Assembly: GCA_002344895.1 (NCBI GenBank) | Contig: DDUR01000076.1 | Span: forward strand, 124,001-188,000 | Reading direction: 5' to 3' | From: Ignavibacteria bacterium UBA2333 | GTDB taxonomy: Bacteria; Bacteroidota; Ignavibacteria; Kapaibacteriales; Kapaibacteriaceae | Length of the DNA: 64,000 bases | In this document: piece by piece, positions 17,513 through 25,514 of the stretch | How the letters are laid out: each line of letters opens with the position of its first letter | Position numbering within the stretch: position 1 is the first letter of the stretch | Position numbers and translations under genes: made by a program | The notes under the pieces: model-generated | The model's database searches: none | Told to the model about the DNA's origin: nothing | Seen by the model: only the letters and a program-made list of their open reading frames with translations

Positions 17513-19384
17513 TTGCGCCCCTTGAAAGCCCCTTCTCAGAACTCCGACGTCCTACCTCTCCGCGCTATTCTACCACGCGTGTTGGGATTTGTGCGCCCGT
17601 TTCGAGCGCTCATCTTTGCATCGTTCCTACTGAACTTTCTGTTCTCGACACTAAATGCATTAACACTTGCCATTGTAGGCCCCGTCTTCTCTACGTTGTT
17701 TCAGACGGAGGAGCGATTACCGCAAGCAGATATCGCGTCTCGAGTTGGTGGTTCGTCACTCGAGAATGCGGTAAAGAGTCTCACGGATCTAATCGTTGTT
17801 CCAAACGACTTTTATGCGTCGATCTTTAATCTCAGTGCAGGAATCTTCGTCATTTTTCTTTTCCGAGGAGTTACGAAATACTCGGCAAGTGTTGTTTCGA
17901 CCAAGCTCGAAGAAGGGATCATGAAGACAATCCGTGATGCTCTCTTCTTACGGATCAGTGGCCTGTCGATGGAATATTTTGGCCGGAGGAAGAGCGGTGA
18001 GATTATCAGCCTGTTAACGAATGAAGTTGGTGTTCTGAATCATGCTACCATTAACTCGCTAACAACACTATGGCGAGAGATGACGTCGATCGTGATCAAC
18101 ATTGCTGCCTTGGTCGTTATCTCGCCGAAGCTCACGGCAATCGCTGTTGGGCTTAGTCTCGGAGGCCTGAGTGTAATTCGTGTGAGTACTAACTATCTGC
18201 GTCGGTATGGCCGCCGGATGCAGCAAAGCCAGGCCGATTATACGTCGACGCTCCAAGAGTCCGTATTCGGCATTCGTGTTGTAAAGGCCATGGGTCTAGA
18301 GTCATATGTCGTGCGTACGTTCTTCTCACAAACCTCTGCCTACGTCCGGTCTGCACTCAAGAACACACGCGTTCTCGCACTGATTCCCGCAGTGAATGAC
18401 ACCTTCGGCATACTTGCTCTCGTTAGCGTATTCTACTTTGGGGGAATGGAACTTGCCAGTGGAAATGTCACGGCGTCCAGTCTCATGATGTTCCTGTTCT
18501 TCTTGTTTGGTCTCATGCAGCCTATCTCGGCTGTTACGTCAACGATCGGGACAATGCAACGAGGAATGGTTGCTGCAACGAACGTCATGACGACCCTGGA
18601 TGAACAGCCAAGTATCATTGAGGGAGCACAAGAGACAATCACATTTACACGCGATATCGTTATTGAGAATGTGACATTTGCGTATGGCGACGAAGATGTC
18701 CTTCGCGACGTGAGCTTCCGGATTGCCAAAGGTGAAACAGTGGCCTTTGTAGGATCAAGCGGAAGTGGCAAGTCGACGATGCTCGATCTACTGTTACGAT
18801 TCTATGATCCGCAAAAGGGTCGAATTCTTATCGACGGCGTTGACATTCGCACGTATTCTCTGTCGGCATTACGTTCACTCTTTGGTACAGTTGCCCAAGA
18901 GACTATTCTCTTTAACGACTCAATAGCGGGCAACATTTCACTTGGCATGACCGATGCCCGCCAGGAGGATATTGAGAATGCTGCTCGTATCGCTCATGCC
19001 GATGGATTTATTCGGAAACTTCCTGATGGATACAACACCAACATTGGCGACCGTGGCATGAAGTTGTCCGGTGGACAACGCCAACGAATTGCGATTGCGC
19101 GAGCATTGTTCCGTAACCCGCAGGTGCTACTCTTTGACGAAGCAACGTCGGCTCTCGATACAGAGTCAGAGCGTATTGTTCAGGACGCAATTACAGACGT
19201 CCTACAGGATCGTACTGCTATTCTCGTTGCACATCGTCTCAGCACGATCGTAAACGCAAACCGCATCATTGTCTTTGAAGCAGGACGGATCGTTGAAGAA
19301 GGTAGTCATGCAGCGTTACTCGCCGCTGGTGGTGCCTATGCGCGGCTTCATGCTCTTGGGTCCGCATCGTCAACGTCATCATAA
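17513..19384 (+). CDS. ABC transporter, fused permease-ATPase (MsbA/exporter type)
   Basis: Half-transporter of the ABC exporter class, dimeric in the inner membrane, possibly moving lipid or drug-like substrates. It has an N-terminal membrane domain with about six helices and a C-terminal ATPase with Walker A VGSSGSGKST, signature LSGGQRQRIAIARAL, Walker B VLLFDEATSALD and H-loop AHRLST. The start is uncertain: no ATG precedes the first membrane helix, and the frame upstream of 17482 lies over the amidase gene. I take the TTG at 17513 (623 residues); the TTG at 17522 or a GTG further in are alternatives. A spacing variant of the dispersed GGGGC element sits right at this start. Confidence 0.85.
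   Translation: MRPLKAPSQNSDVLPLRAILPRVLGFVRPFRALIFASFLLNFLFSTLNALTLAIVGPVFSTLFQTEERLPQADIASRVGGSSLENAVKSLTDLIVVPNDFYASIFNLSAGIFVIFLFRGVTKYSASVVSTKLEEGIMKTIRDALFLRISGLSMEYFGRRKSGEIISLLTNEVGVLNHATINSLTTLWREMTSIVINIAALVVISPKLTAIAVGLSLGGLSVIRVSTNYLRRYGRRMQQSQADYTSTLQESVFGIRVVKAMGLESYVVRTFFSQTSAYVRSALKNTRVLALIPAVNDTFGILALVSVFYFGGMELASGNVTASSLMMFLFFLFGLMQPISAVTSTIGTMQRGMVAATNVMTTLDEQPSIIEGAQETITFTRDIVIENVTFAYGDEDVLRDVSFRIAKGETVAFVGSSGSGKSTMLDLLLRFYDPQKGRILIDGVDIRTYSLSALRSLFGTVAQETILFNDSIAGNISLGMTDARQEDIENAARIAHADGFIRKLPDGYNTNIGDRGMKLSGGQRQRIAIARALFRNPQVLLFDEATSALDTESERIVQDAITDVLQDRTAILVAHRLSTIVNANRIIVFEAGRIVEEGSHAALLAAGGAYARLHALGSASSTSS
17517..17534 (-). repeat. dispersed GGGGC element, 4-nt spacer variant
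   Basis: Two exact GCCCCTT heptamers (17517-17523, 17528-17534) separated by GAAA, just after the amidase stop codon and at the putative start of the ABC exporter gene. Confidence 0.5.
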
Positions 19385-19448
19385 CGGTACTCGCTTACGA
19401 GCATACGTCATCACATTACGACCGACCCTGACATAGTAGCATCGACGA

Positions 19449-21020
19449 CTATATTCTTCGAAACAACGTGTAGTGGTTTCCAGAGTACTCAACGGCATAT
19501 CCACTGCGAAGTGTTGTTGTGACCTCTTCACGTACTTCGACAGGCTGTCCTGCATGATAGTAAACAATCCACTTTGATGTCGGGGCAAGAGCTAGTACAA
19601 GCACGATATCACTCGTGGCATTATTTGGGAGATCAACGGGCCGGTACGTATTCCCAGGAATCCAGCCATTCATCCAGCCCGCGAGATACCAGGACAGCTG
19701 TGGGTTGCTGGCATCGATGGGAGATGTGCGATGATAGAGATACGTAAACTGCGGCGACGTGCCATCGAGGAGAAGATGGGCAACATCTTTAACACCGGAA
19801 CGTTCATCCGGTGAGGCCGTAATTGCGTCAATCGAACAACGAACAATTGTTGAAGCTACAACAAAGGCAGGAATCCATCGATATACGGGCACAACAAGTG
19901 CGTTAATAACTCTAGTCGGAAGAAATGCCGTTGCACCAATAACGGAAATCACAGCTGTAGACCAAACGGCAATATCCTCTGTTAACGGAACCAGTGCAGC
20001 AATTGCAAGAATCAAGCACATCAAAACAACCACAAAACGGCGATGGCAGGATCGCAAGAATGTTTCTGCTGCATACGCTGCTACAAGTGTAGCTGGTACG
20101 ATGACAAGCTCGGATGACATCCATGGGGATAGCACCATTGCCACGATGTACCATACAATCACAACGATTGCTCCGACGTTCGTGCGTTCTGGCATCATCG
20201 ACGGATACACACAACACATACATACATAGAGAAACGACAATATCACGAGTGGCTGTCCAGCGATTAACTGTATCCACGAATCAAGAACATGTGACTCCGT
20301 CGTCAGCGGCAGAGAAAATGCCAACCAAAATTGATCACCATAGGTGTTTACCATGGCCAGGTACCATGGAGTTGCCACACCAAGACCGATGACGATGGCC
20401 AACAGCGTTAGCGGCAGACGACGAAGTAGAGTACCCGAAAGGAAATCTCCGGCAATCACTGCGGCGGAGGCAGGAATCACGGCCAAGGGCGTTGATAACG
20501 TGACGATTGAAGTTCCAAGGGCAAGCAGAGCGTTTCCTATCAGACCATTGCGCATTCGGACGATCGATGGAAGAACCATGAGGGCACATCCAAATGCAGC
20601 TATGATGTCACCCGAGGTATGACGCGCTGCATCATAAAACACAACCGTCGACGCCATAGCCACGACAGAAAACAAGGCTGTCCGCTGGTCAACAATACGT
20701 CGTCCAAGTACAAACGCTGCGCCACAAACCAAGGTCGCAAGGATCACAACACCAAGGCGCAATCCCATAGCCGACGGACCGAGAAGTGTCATTGAGATCG
20801 ACGTCAACCATGCGGGTAACGGTGGACGTGACGCCGTCGTGAGTCCGGCCACCGCATGTGGAGCCTGATCTACAACATCTCCAAATACATTGATTGCTTG
20901 TGCTCGAACGGCTAATGCCCCTTCTGCCCCATTTCGAATATCATCTGACGCAAGGCGAAGTAGAAAGAAGCCGAAGATGACAAGGATCGTAGCGAGCGTG
21001 GTATGCTGACGTTCCGTCAT
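19449..21020 (-). CDS. multi-pass membrane protein, GT39/ArnT-like glycosyltransferase
   Basis: Integral membrane protein of 523 residues with about ten or more predicted hydrophobic helices. Near the N-terminus a DDIRNGAEGALAVRAQ stretch followed by RPPLPAWL resembles the first periplasmic loop of lipid-linked-sugar transferases of the PMT/ArnT type (GT39/GT83), where an acidic pair is catalytic. A soluble domain follows the last helix (about residues 410-523). Donor and acceptor cannot be told. Its ATG overlaps the stop of the site-2 protease gene, so both are in one operon downstream of lysS. A dispersed GGGGC element encodes the GAEGAL part of the first loop. Confidence 0.7.
   Translation of the reverse strand: MTERQHTTLATILVIFGFFLLRLASDDIRNGAEGALAVRAQAINVFGDVVDQAPHAVAGLTTASRPPLPAWLTSISMTLLGPSAMGLRLGVVILATLVCGAAFVLGRRIVDQRTALFSVVAMASTVVFYDAARHTSGDIIAAFGCALMVLPSIVRMRNGLIGNALLALGTSIVTLSTPLAVIPASAAVIAGDFLSGTLLRRLPLTLLAIVIGLGVATPWYLAMVNTYGDQFWLAFSLPLTTESHVLDSWIQLIAGQPLVILSFLYVCMCCVYPSMMPERTNVGAIVVIVWYIVAMVLSPWMSSELVIVPATLVAAYAAETFLRSCHRRFVVVLMCLILAIAALVPLTEDIAVWSTAVISVIGATAFLPTRVINALVVPVYRWIPAFVVASTIVRCSIDAITASPDERSGVKDVAHLLLDGTSPQFTYLYHRTSPIDASNPQLSWYLAGWMNGWIPGNTYRPVDLPNNATSDIVLVLALAPTSKWIVYYHAGQPVEVREEVTTTLRSGYAVEYSGNHYTLFRRI
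20917..20932 (-). repeat. dispersed GGGGC element (ATGGGGCAGAAGGGGC)
   Basis: Canonical 16-bp copy within the GT39-like gene. Confidence 0.6.
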
Positions 21021-22075
21021 GGCACGAAGGTAATGATCGTCGGTGTAAAGCTCGAAACGAGGATGATGATGCTCGTCCAGCCAATTACCTTTCGGCCAAG
21101 TGACAGTGGCTCAGGATCTGCAATTGGCGGATGTGGAATCCGAATGAGGAATCGGATGAGAAAGGCCCATAACAACCAGTTTGATCCTGCCGACACGTCA
21201 AAAGGAATGGCACGAATCACGACAGAGAATACTGGCTCGATGTATGTCTGCATCCATACCATGTATGGCTCCGGAGACGGCTCTGCGAGAACTGCAAGCA
21301 CTTCCGTCACGAGACCAAGAATTCCGTAGGTAAAGAGCAGCCACCATAACAACCGTGCTACAACATGCTGACGTTGTCCAATCAAGGAATACAAGACATG
21401 GCCACCATCAAGTTGCCCAAATGGTAACATGTTTAACGACGTTACAAACAACCCAAACCATCCTACACAAAGGAAAGGATAGTGGTAGACCTCATTCATT
21501 GGAGGTATAAAGCCAGAACTGTTTGCGAACACATTGCGTAAGAACGAGAAGAGTAAGGTATCTCCGAAATGCATTCCTGACGAAGGGATGCCAGTTGCTA
21601 CATACTCAGGATGAATTGTATAGAGATAGTCAATTGTTGGCAGTGTCATAAATCCGTAGATAAGCACTGCCAAACAAACCACAAATCCTGCTATCGGACC
21701 AGCAACACCAATGTCGAACAGTGCGCGCCGATTCGGAATAGGAGTACGAATGCGAATCAGAGCTCCCATTGTACCAAAGGGAAGAAATGGACCAACGGGA
21801 GGCACGGGAATAAAGTACGGTAACGAAGCGTCAACGCCATGAATACGAGCGGCGATGTAGTGTCCAAACTCATGCGCTGATAAAAAGAGCATGATCAGAG
21901 TTGCATACGTCAGGCCGTGAACCCAGTTCATGACTTCGAGCGCGTTCTTGTACTGCCACTCCGTTCCAGCCATTGCCGTCATGGCAAACGTGGCGAGGAA
22001 CAGTACAAGGTGTACCATGGGCGAGCTACGTCGTTTGGCGGTTTGTTCGCCACCAGCTACAGGAGTGTATCCCAT
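21017..22075 (-). CDS. site-2 protease family membrane zinc metalloprotease (M50)
   Basis: Intramembrane protease that would cleave a transmembrane substrate such as an anti-sigma factor. The 352-residue protein has several hydrophobic helices with the HEFGH zinc motif (LSAHEFGHYIAARI, about residue 70) and the second site NMLPFGQLDGGH (about 230), which fits NxxPxxxxDG. No PDZ domain is evident. It is 3 bp downstream of lysS and overlaps the following GT39-like gene by 4 bp. The substrate is not indicated; whether it acts on the anti-sigma-like protein at 45.9 kb is unknown. Confidence 0.9.
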   Translation of the reverse strand: MGYTPVAGGEQTAKRRSSPMVHLVLFLATFAMTAMAGTEWQYKNALEVMNWVHGLTYATLIMLFLSAHEFGHYIAARIHGVDASLPYFIPVPPVGPFLPFGTMGALIRIRTPIPNRRALFDIGVAGPIAGFVVCLAVLIYGFMTLPTIDYLYTIHPEYVATGIPSSGMHFGDTLLFSFLRNVFANSSGFIPPMNEVYHYPFLCVGWFGLFVTSLNMLPFGQLDGGHVLYSLIGQRQHVVARLLWWLLFTYGILGLVTEVLAVLAEPSPEPYMVWMQTYIEPVFSVVIRAIPFDVSAGSNWLLWAFLIRFLIRIPHPPIADPEPLSLGRKVIGWTSIIILVSSFTPTIITFVP

Positions 22076-22078
22076 ATG

Positions 22079-23599
22079 TTAACTATCCGACGAGCGTTCA
22101 GGACGCATTTGCGGAAAGAACAGAACGTCGCGAATCGAGTCGTTATTCGTCAGCAACATGACGAGGCGATCAATACCAATACCAAGTCCCGCCGTTGGTG
22201 GCATACCTACTTCAATGGCATGAAGGAAGTCTTCATCAACAACCATAGCCTCATCATCACCGCCTGCACGAATGCGAGCCTGTTCTTCAAGACGCAGACG
22301 CTGGTCGATTGGATCGTTGAGCTCGGTAAAGGCATTGGCAACTTCTTTGCCCATCACAAACAGCTCAAAACGCTCCACAAGACCCGTTTCTGTACGATGG
22401 GCCTTTGCCAGTGGTGACATTTCAACAGGATAGTCCATCACAAACGTTGGCTGGATGAGATGCGGCTGCACGAGTACAGAGAAAATCTCATCGAGAATCT
22501 TCATCGCACTTGCTTTTGGGTCGACGGGCACGTTAAGTGCCACTGCAGCTGCCAACAACTCTTCGCGCGACAGACCACGGAGATTTTTGCCTGTATACTC
22601 GTCAAAAAGATCGTACATACGAGCACGACGGAACGGTGCGGCGAATGAAAGGTCTGTACCAGCAAAGGTTACAGTTGTCGTACCAAAGACCTTCACAACA
22701 ATGGACTGGAGGAGATCTTCTGTCATCTCCATCATCCAGATGTAGTCCTTGTATGCCACATAGATCTCCATGGCCGTGTATTCCGGATTGTGGGTCTTGT
22801 CCATACCCTCATTCCGGAAGTTCTTGGAGATTTCATACACGCCTTCATATCCACCTACAATCAAACGCTTGAGGTAGAGTTCATCAGCGATGCGGAGATA
22901 GAGCTCAACGTCGAGGGCATTGTGATGCGTGACAAACGGACGTGCCGTAGCTCCGCCGTATAACGGCTGGAGAATCGGCGTCTCAACTTCGAGCCAACCT
23001 CTTTCATCAAAGTAGCGACGCATCTCGGAGATGATCTGTGCACGCTTGCGAAACGTTTCACGAATCTCAGGGTTCACGATCAAATCAAGGTAGCGCTTTC
23101 GATAACGTTGTTCCTTGTCCACAAAGGCATCGTACTTAACAACAGAACCATCGTCCTTTTGTTCTTCCTTGGCAACGGGAATCGGAACAACACTTTTTGC
23201 AAGAAGAACAACTTCTCGCGCATGTACGGATATCTCACCCGTCCGTGTACGAAATGCGAATCCGCGGATACCTACAATGTCACCGATGTCAAATAGATGA
23301 AGGACATCATAAAACTCGCCCAGGTCATCTTTTTTTAGGTAGACCTGAATACGTCCCGAATGATCCTGGATATGCCAGAACGACGCTTTACCCATCTTTC
23401 GTTTTGTCATGACGCGTCCGGCTACTGCGATATCCGCAAGTGGTGCTGGATCTGCATCATCAAATGATACAAGCACTGCGGACGCATCGTGCGTCTTGTC
23501 AAACGTCACGGGATACGGATTCACACCGTGTTCGCGGAGCAATTCCAGCTCTTCAAAACGACGGCGTTCTTGTTCACTTCGGGTACTGAGGTCGATCAT
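22079..23599 (-). CDS. lysS: lysine--tRNA ligase (class II)
   Basis: Charges tRNA-Lys with lysine in the cytoplasm. The 506-residue protein has an N-terminal OB-fold anticodon-binding domain ([20 protein letters not shown]) and the class II core with motif 2 [20 protein letters not shown] and motif 3 [15 protein letters not shown]. The ATG at 23599 is chosen because it gives the usual short helix ([15 protein letters not shown]) before NPYP. A 15-20 residue insert ([19 protein letters not shown]) sits between the OB fold and the catalytic domain. The promoter box ends 6 nt before the ATG. Confidence 0.96.
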   Translation of the reverse strand: MIDLSTRSEQERRRFEELELLREHGVNPYPVTFDKTHDASAVLVSFDDADPAPLADIAVAGRVMTKRKMGKASFWHIQDHSGRIQVYLKKDDLGEFYDVLHLFDIGDIVGIRGFAFRTRTGEISVHAREVVLLAKSVVPIPVAKEEQKDDGSVVKYDAFVDKEQRYRKRYLDLIVNPEIRETFRKRAQIISEMRRYFDERGWLEVETPILQPLYGGATARPFVTHHNALDVELYLRIADELYLKRLIVGGYEGVYEISKNFRNEGMDKTHNPEYTAMEIYVAYKDYIWMMEMTEDLLQSIVVKVFGTTTVTFAGTDLSFAAPFRRARMYDLFDEYTGKNLRGLSREELLAAAVALNVPVDPKASAMKILDEIFSVLVQPHLIQPTFVMDYPVEMSPLAKAHRTETGLVERFELFVMGKEVANAFTELNDPIDQRLRLEEQARIRAGGDDEAMVVDEDFLHAIEVGMPPTAGLGIGIDRLVMLLTNNDSIRDVLFFPQMRPERSSDS

Positions 23600-23605
23600 A
23601 GACGG

Positions 23606-23613
23606 CAAAGATA
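23606..23613 (-). promoter_or_regulatory. -7-like box TATCTTTG for lysS, very close to ATG
   Basis: Exact TAnnTTTG on the minus strand with only 6 nt between its last base and the lysS ATG, so the transcript would start at or next to the start codon. Confidence 0.5.
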
Positions 23614-23714
23614 CCACGATCGCCGACCTCCGTCAGGTGGGAAGTCAGATGAAAATCACGGAAACCCGGGAGACTCAAGCAGTTTTACGGGAACCATCGT
23701 GAGGAAACGAATAC

Positions 23715-23722
23715 TAATTTCG
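23715..23722 (+). promoter_or_regulatory. -7-like box TAATTTCG for the first TetR gene
   Basis: TAATTTCG fits TANNTTYG and ends 4 nt before the ATG at 23727. It faces away from the lysS box about 100 bp to the left. Confidence 0.45.
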
Positions 23723-23726
23723 CCGC

Positions 23727-24419
23727 ATGGTCGCGAACGAATACATCCAGGGTGATACCGGTGCCGCCGAAACGTCGGACGACGTCCTTCGGAGAACGAT
23801 TTCGCGTGTCGCCACGGAAAAGTTCCTCGACGGTGGTTATTCGTCAACAACGTCCGATGATATTGCCAAGTCGTGTGGAATATCCAAGAAGACTCTTTAT
23901 CGACTCTATCCAACGAAGGAAGAACTGCTGCGAGGAGTGATTCGCCAGCTGATGCATGAGATCGAGGTAACCACAGACCCGCTGTTTGAAGCGCACAGCA
24001 TGCCCTTCCAAGAGCGGATCGAACGTTTTGTATCGGCCATTTCGATTCAGTATGCTCGCCTTCGTTCTCCAAAGGTTGTTCGCGAACTCCAGCGCAGCGC
24101 ACCATCTGTATGGAAGGAGTTCGATGATTGGCGTCGGTGGCGGTTCTCGTTGTTTCGTGAGATGATGGTTGAAGGCCTCTCGCGCCACGACATTCGACCG
24201 GAACTGTCCGTTGACGATCTTCTTTCGATCTATTCGGTGATGATCAATCACTGCATGGATCTTCATGTTGTTGACGGGCAGACAATTCAGCCTGAACGAA
24301 TCTATCGGGCGTTTATGAATGCCTTTTTCAGTGGTGTAATGGAGTCCTGGACAATTGCCGCGCCTGTCGCGTCAACCGACGGTCAGAATGTAACCTCAAA
24401 TGAACAGAGGAGAATCTGA
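23727..24419 (+). CDS. TetR/AcrR family transcriptional regulator (first of a pair)
   Basis: DNA-binding repressor-type protein of 230 residues. The N-terminal HTH is clear: ATEKFLDGGYSSTTSDDIAKSCGISKKTLYRLYPTKEEL (helix-turn-helix around residues 30-60), the classical TetR pattern. The C-terminal ligand/dimer domain has no recognisable subgroup. It is immediately followed (1 bp) by a second TetR gene, and no efflux pump or enzyme gene is adjacent, so its target is likely elsewhere or its own promoter. The TAATTTCG box 4 nt upstream suggests a leaderless mRNA. Confidence 0.92.
   Translation: MVANEYIQGDTGAAETSDDVLRRTISRVATEKFLDGGYSSTTSDDIAKSCGISKKTLYRLYPTKEELLRGVIRQLMHEIEVTTDPLFEAHSMPFQERIERFVSAISIQYARLRSPKVVRELQRSAPSVWKEFDDWRRWRFSLFREMMVEGLSRHDIRPELSVDDLLSIYSVMINHCMDLHVVDGQTIQPERIYRAFMNAFFSGVMESWTIAAPVASTDGQNVTSNEQRRI
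24406..24412 (+). promoter_or_regulatory. ribosome binding site setting the GTG start of the second TetR
   Basis: AGAGGAG lies inside the end of the first TetR gene, 8 nt before the GTG at 24421. It favours that start over the in-frame ATGs at 24400 and 24430. Confidence 0.6.
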
Positions 24420-24420
24420 C

Positions 24421-25020
24421 GTGGAACGTATGGATGTGTACTCGCGGATACTTGATGCTGCTGAGGATCTCTTCTTTCGGTACGGTTATCAACGTGTGAC
24501 AACTGAACAAATCGCTCGGGAAAGCGGCTGTTCAAAGCGGACACTGTATGAACTGTTTCCGACAAAGGACAACATCGTTCTGCAGATCTTCCTTCGGGCT
24601 GACGAAGAGCTTCGCCACGTTGTCTCATCGATTGTGATCTCCCATGCCGATGACGTTCGTCCGGCAATTAAGGACTTCATCCAGGGTATTGTTAAAGCAT
24701 GCGGCCGTTTCAGTGCTGTACTACTACATGATCTTGAACTTGGAGAGCCTTCACTCGCGCGAGACATAAACGCGTGGCGGAAACGAAGTTCAACCGAACA
24801 TCTACGAGCCTACCTCACAAGGGGTGTAGAACTCGGTGCATTACGATCAGGCCTCGACGTTGACGCAACTGTTGCAGTTCTTACAATGGCCGTCGACTAC
24901 CTCCTCCATCCGGAAGCACGGACGTCATCACCGCTACCACTTCCGCCACCGGAAATCGTCTGTAGTGTCCTGCTTGACGGTATCGAAGCCCGCAGTACTC
25001 GGCTTCAAACGGTTGTCTGA
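24421..25020 (+). CDS. TetR/AcrR family transcriptional regulator (second of a pair)
   Basis: TetR-type regulator of 199 residues from the GTG at 24421, supported by AGAGGAG 8 nt upstream. The HTH is AEDLFFRYGYQRVTTEQIARESGCSKRTLYELFPTKDNI. The C-terminal domain differs from the first copy apart from short patches such as AWRKR/DWRRW, so the pair are distant paralogues, not a recent duplication. They are translationally linked and may form a regulatory relay or heterodimer; that is inference. A terminator follows about 240 bp downstream. Confidence 0.92.
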   Translation: MERMDVYSRILDAAEDLFFRYGYQRVTTEQIARESGCSKRTLYELFPTKDNIVLQIFLRADEELRHVVSSIVISHADDVRPAIKDFIQGIVKACGRFSAVLLHDLELGEPSLARDINAWRKRSSTEHLRAYLTRGVELGALRSGLDVDATVAVLTMAVDYLLHPEARTSSPLPLPPPEIVCSVLLDGIEARSTRLQTVV

Positions 25021-25259
25021 ACTACGACAATTTTCCACCACCGAAAATTTTTCTTGCATCAATATTCCGAATCTCCTATGTTGCACCACGGAAACTGAGA
25101 AAACGCACGCAGTACCACATCTGCATCCTGCGAACGGCACGTTTACAGTGGCTCAGGTTGTTTGCTGCATGATGTTTTCGTATGTTTTCGACAACACAGA
25201 AAACGACACACGCTAGGCAGGTCCGCACAGCCTCCTAGCAAACCAACCCCCTCATACTG

Positions 25260-25294
25260 CCTCTCGCCCCTCACCAAGCGAGAGGTTTTTTTTT
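25260..25294 (+). terminator. strong rho-independent terminator
   Basis: CCTCTCGC (25260-25267) pairs perfectly with GCGAGAGG (25278-25285) around a 10-nt loop and is followed by nine T residues. It ends the TetR pair or a small transcript in this gap. Confidence 0.9.
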
Positions 25295-25372
25295 GATACC
25301 TAGAGCTCCTCTTGCCAGGCGTTTGCCAGCAGTAGCCCGTCGCGTGAGCGTGCAGCGAGCACCCATCGTAAG

Positions 25373-25410
25373 CCCGCGTCACCCGGCGTCACCCGGCGTC
25401 ACCCAGCGTC
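25373..25410 (+). repeat. 10-bp tandem repeat, unit ACCCGGCGTC
   Basis: About 3.8 copies in a row: a partial CCCGCGTC, two exact ACCCGGCGTC and one ACCCAGCGTC. The period equals one turn of DNA. It lies 104 bp upstream of the secreted-protein gene at 25515. Confidence 0.8.
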
Positions 25411-25514
25411 GTAAACTCATAAAACGTCTACGAATACTCATTTGCCCTTCCTATGGGGCACGGCCACCTGCATATTGAGAACCTTCCTCCATCAACGGAT
25501 TGATAGGTACTCAC

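Larger units (their letters stand above)
25021..25514. other. 494-bp intergenic region without a supported gene
   Basis: The longest gap in the window. It holds an A/T-rich first part with GTTTTCG words, the imperfect inverted pair GCTAGG...TCCTAGC (about 25212-25239), a strong terminator at 25260-25294, and a 10-bp tandem repeat at 25373-25410. The short open frames across it have no family features. A small RNA between about 25040 and the terminator is possible but not shown. Confidence 0.5.

Noticed and set aside
25213..25294. Signal recognition particle RNA or tmRNA in the 25-kb gap
   Set aside because: A GCAGGTCCGCACAGCC stretch hinted at an SRP-like core, but the GGAAGGAAGCAGCC block and the expected pairing are missing, and no tRNA-like domain is present.
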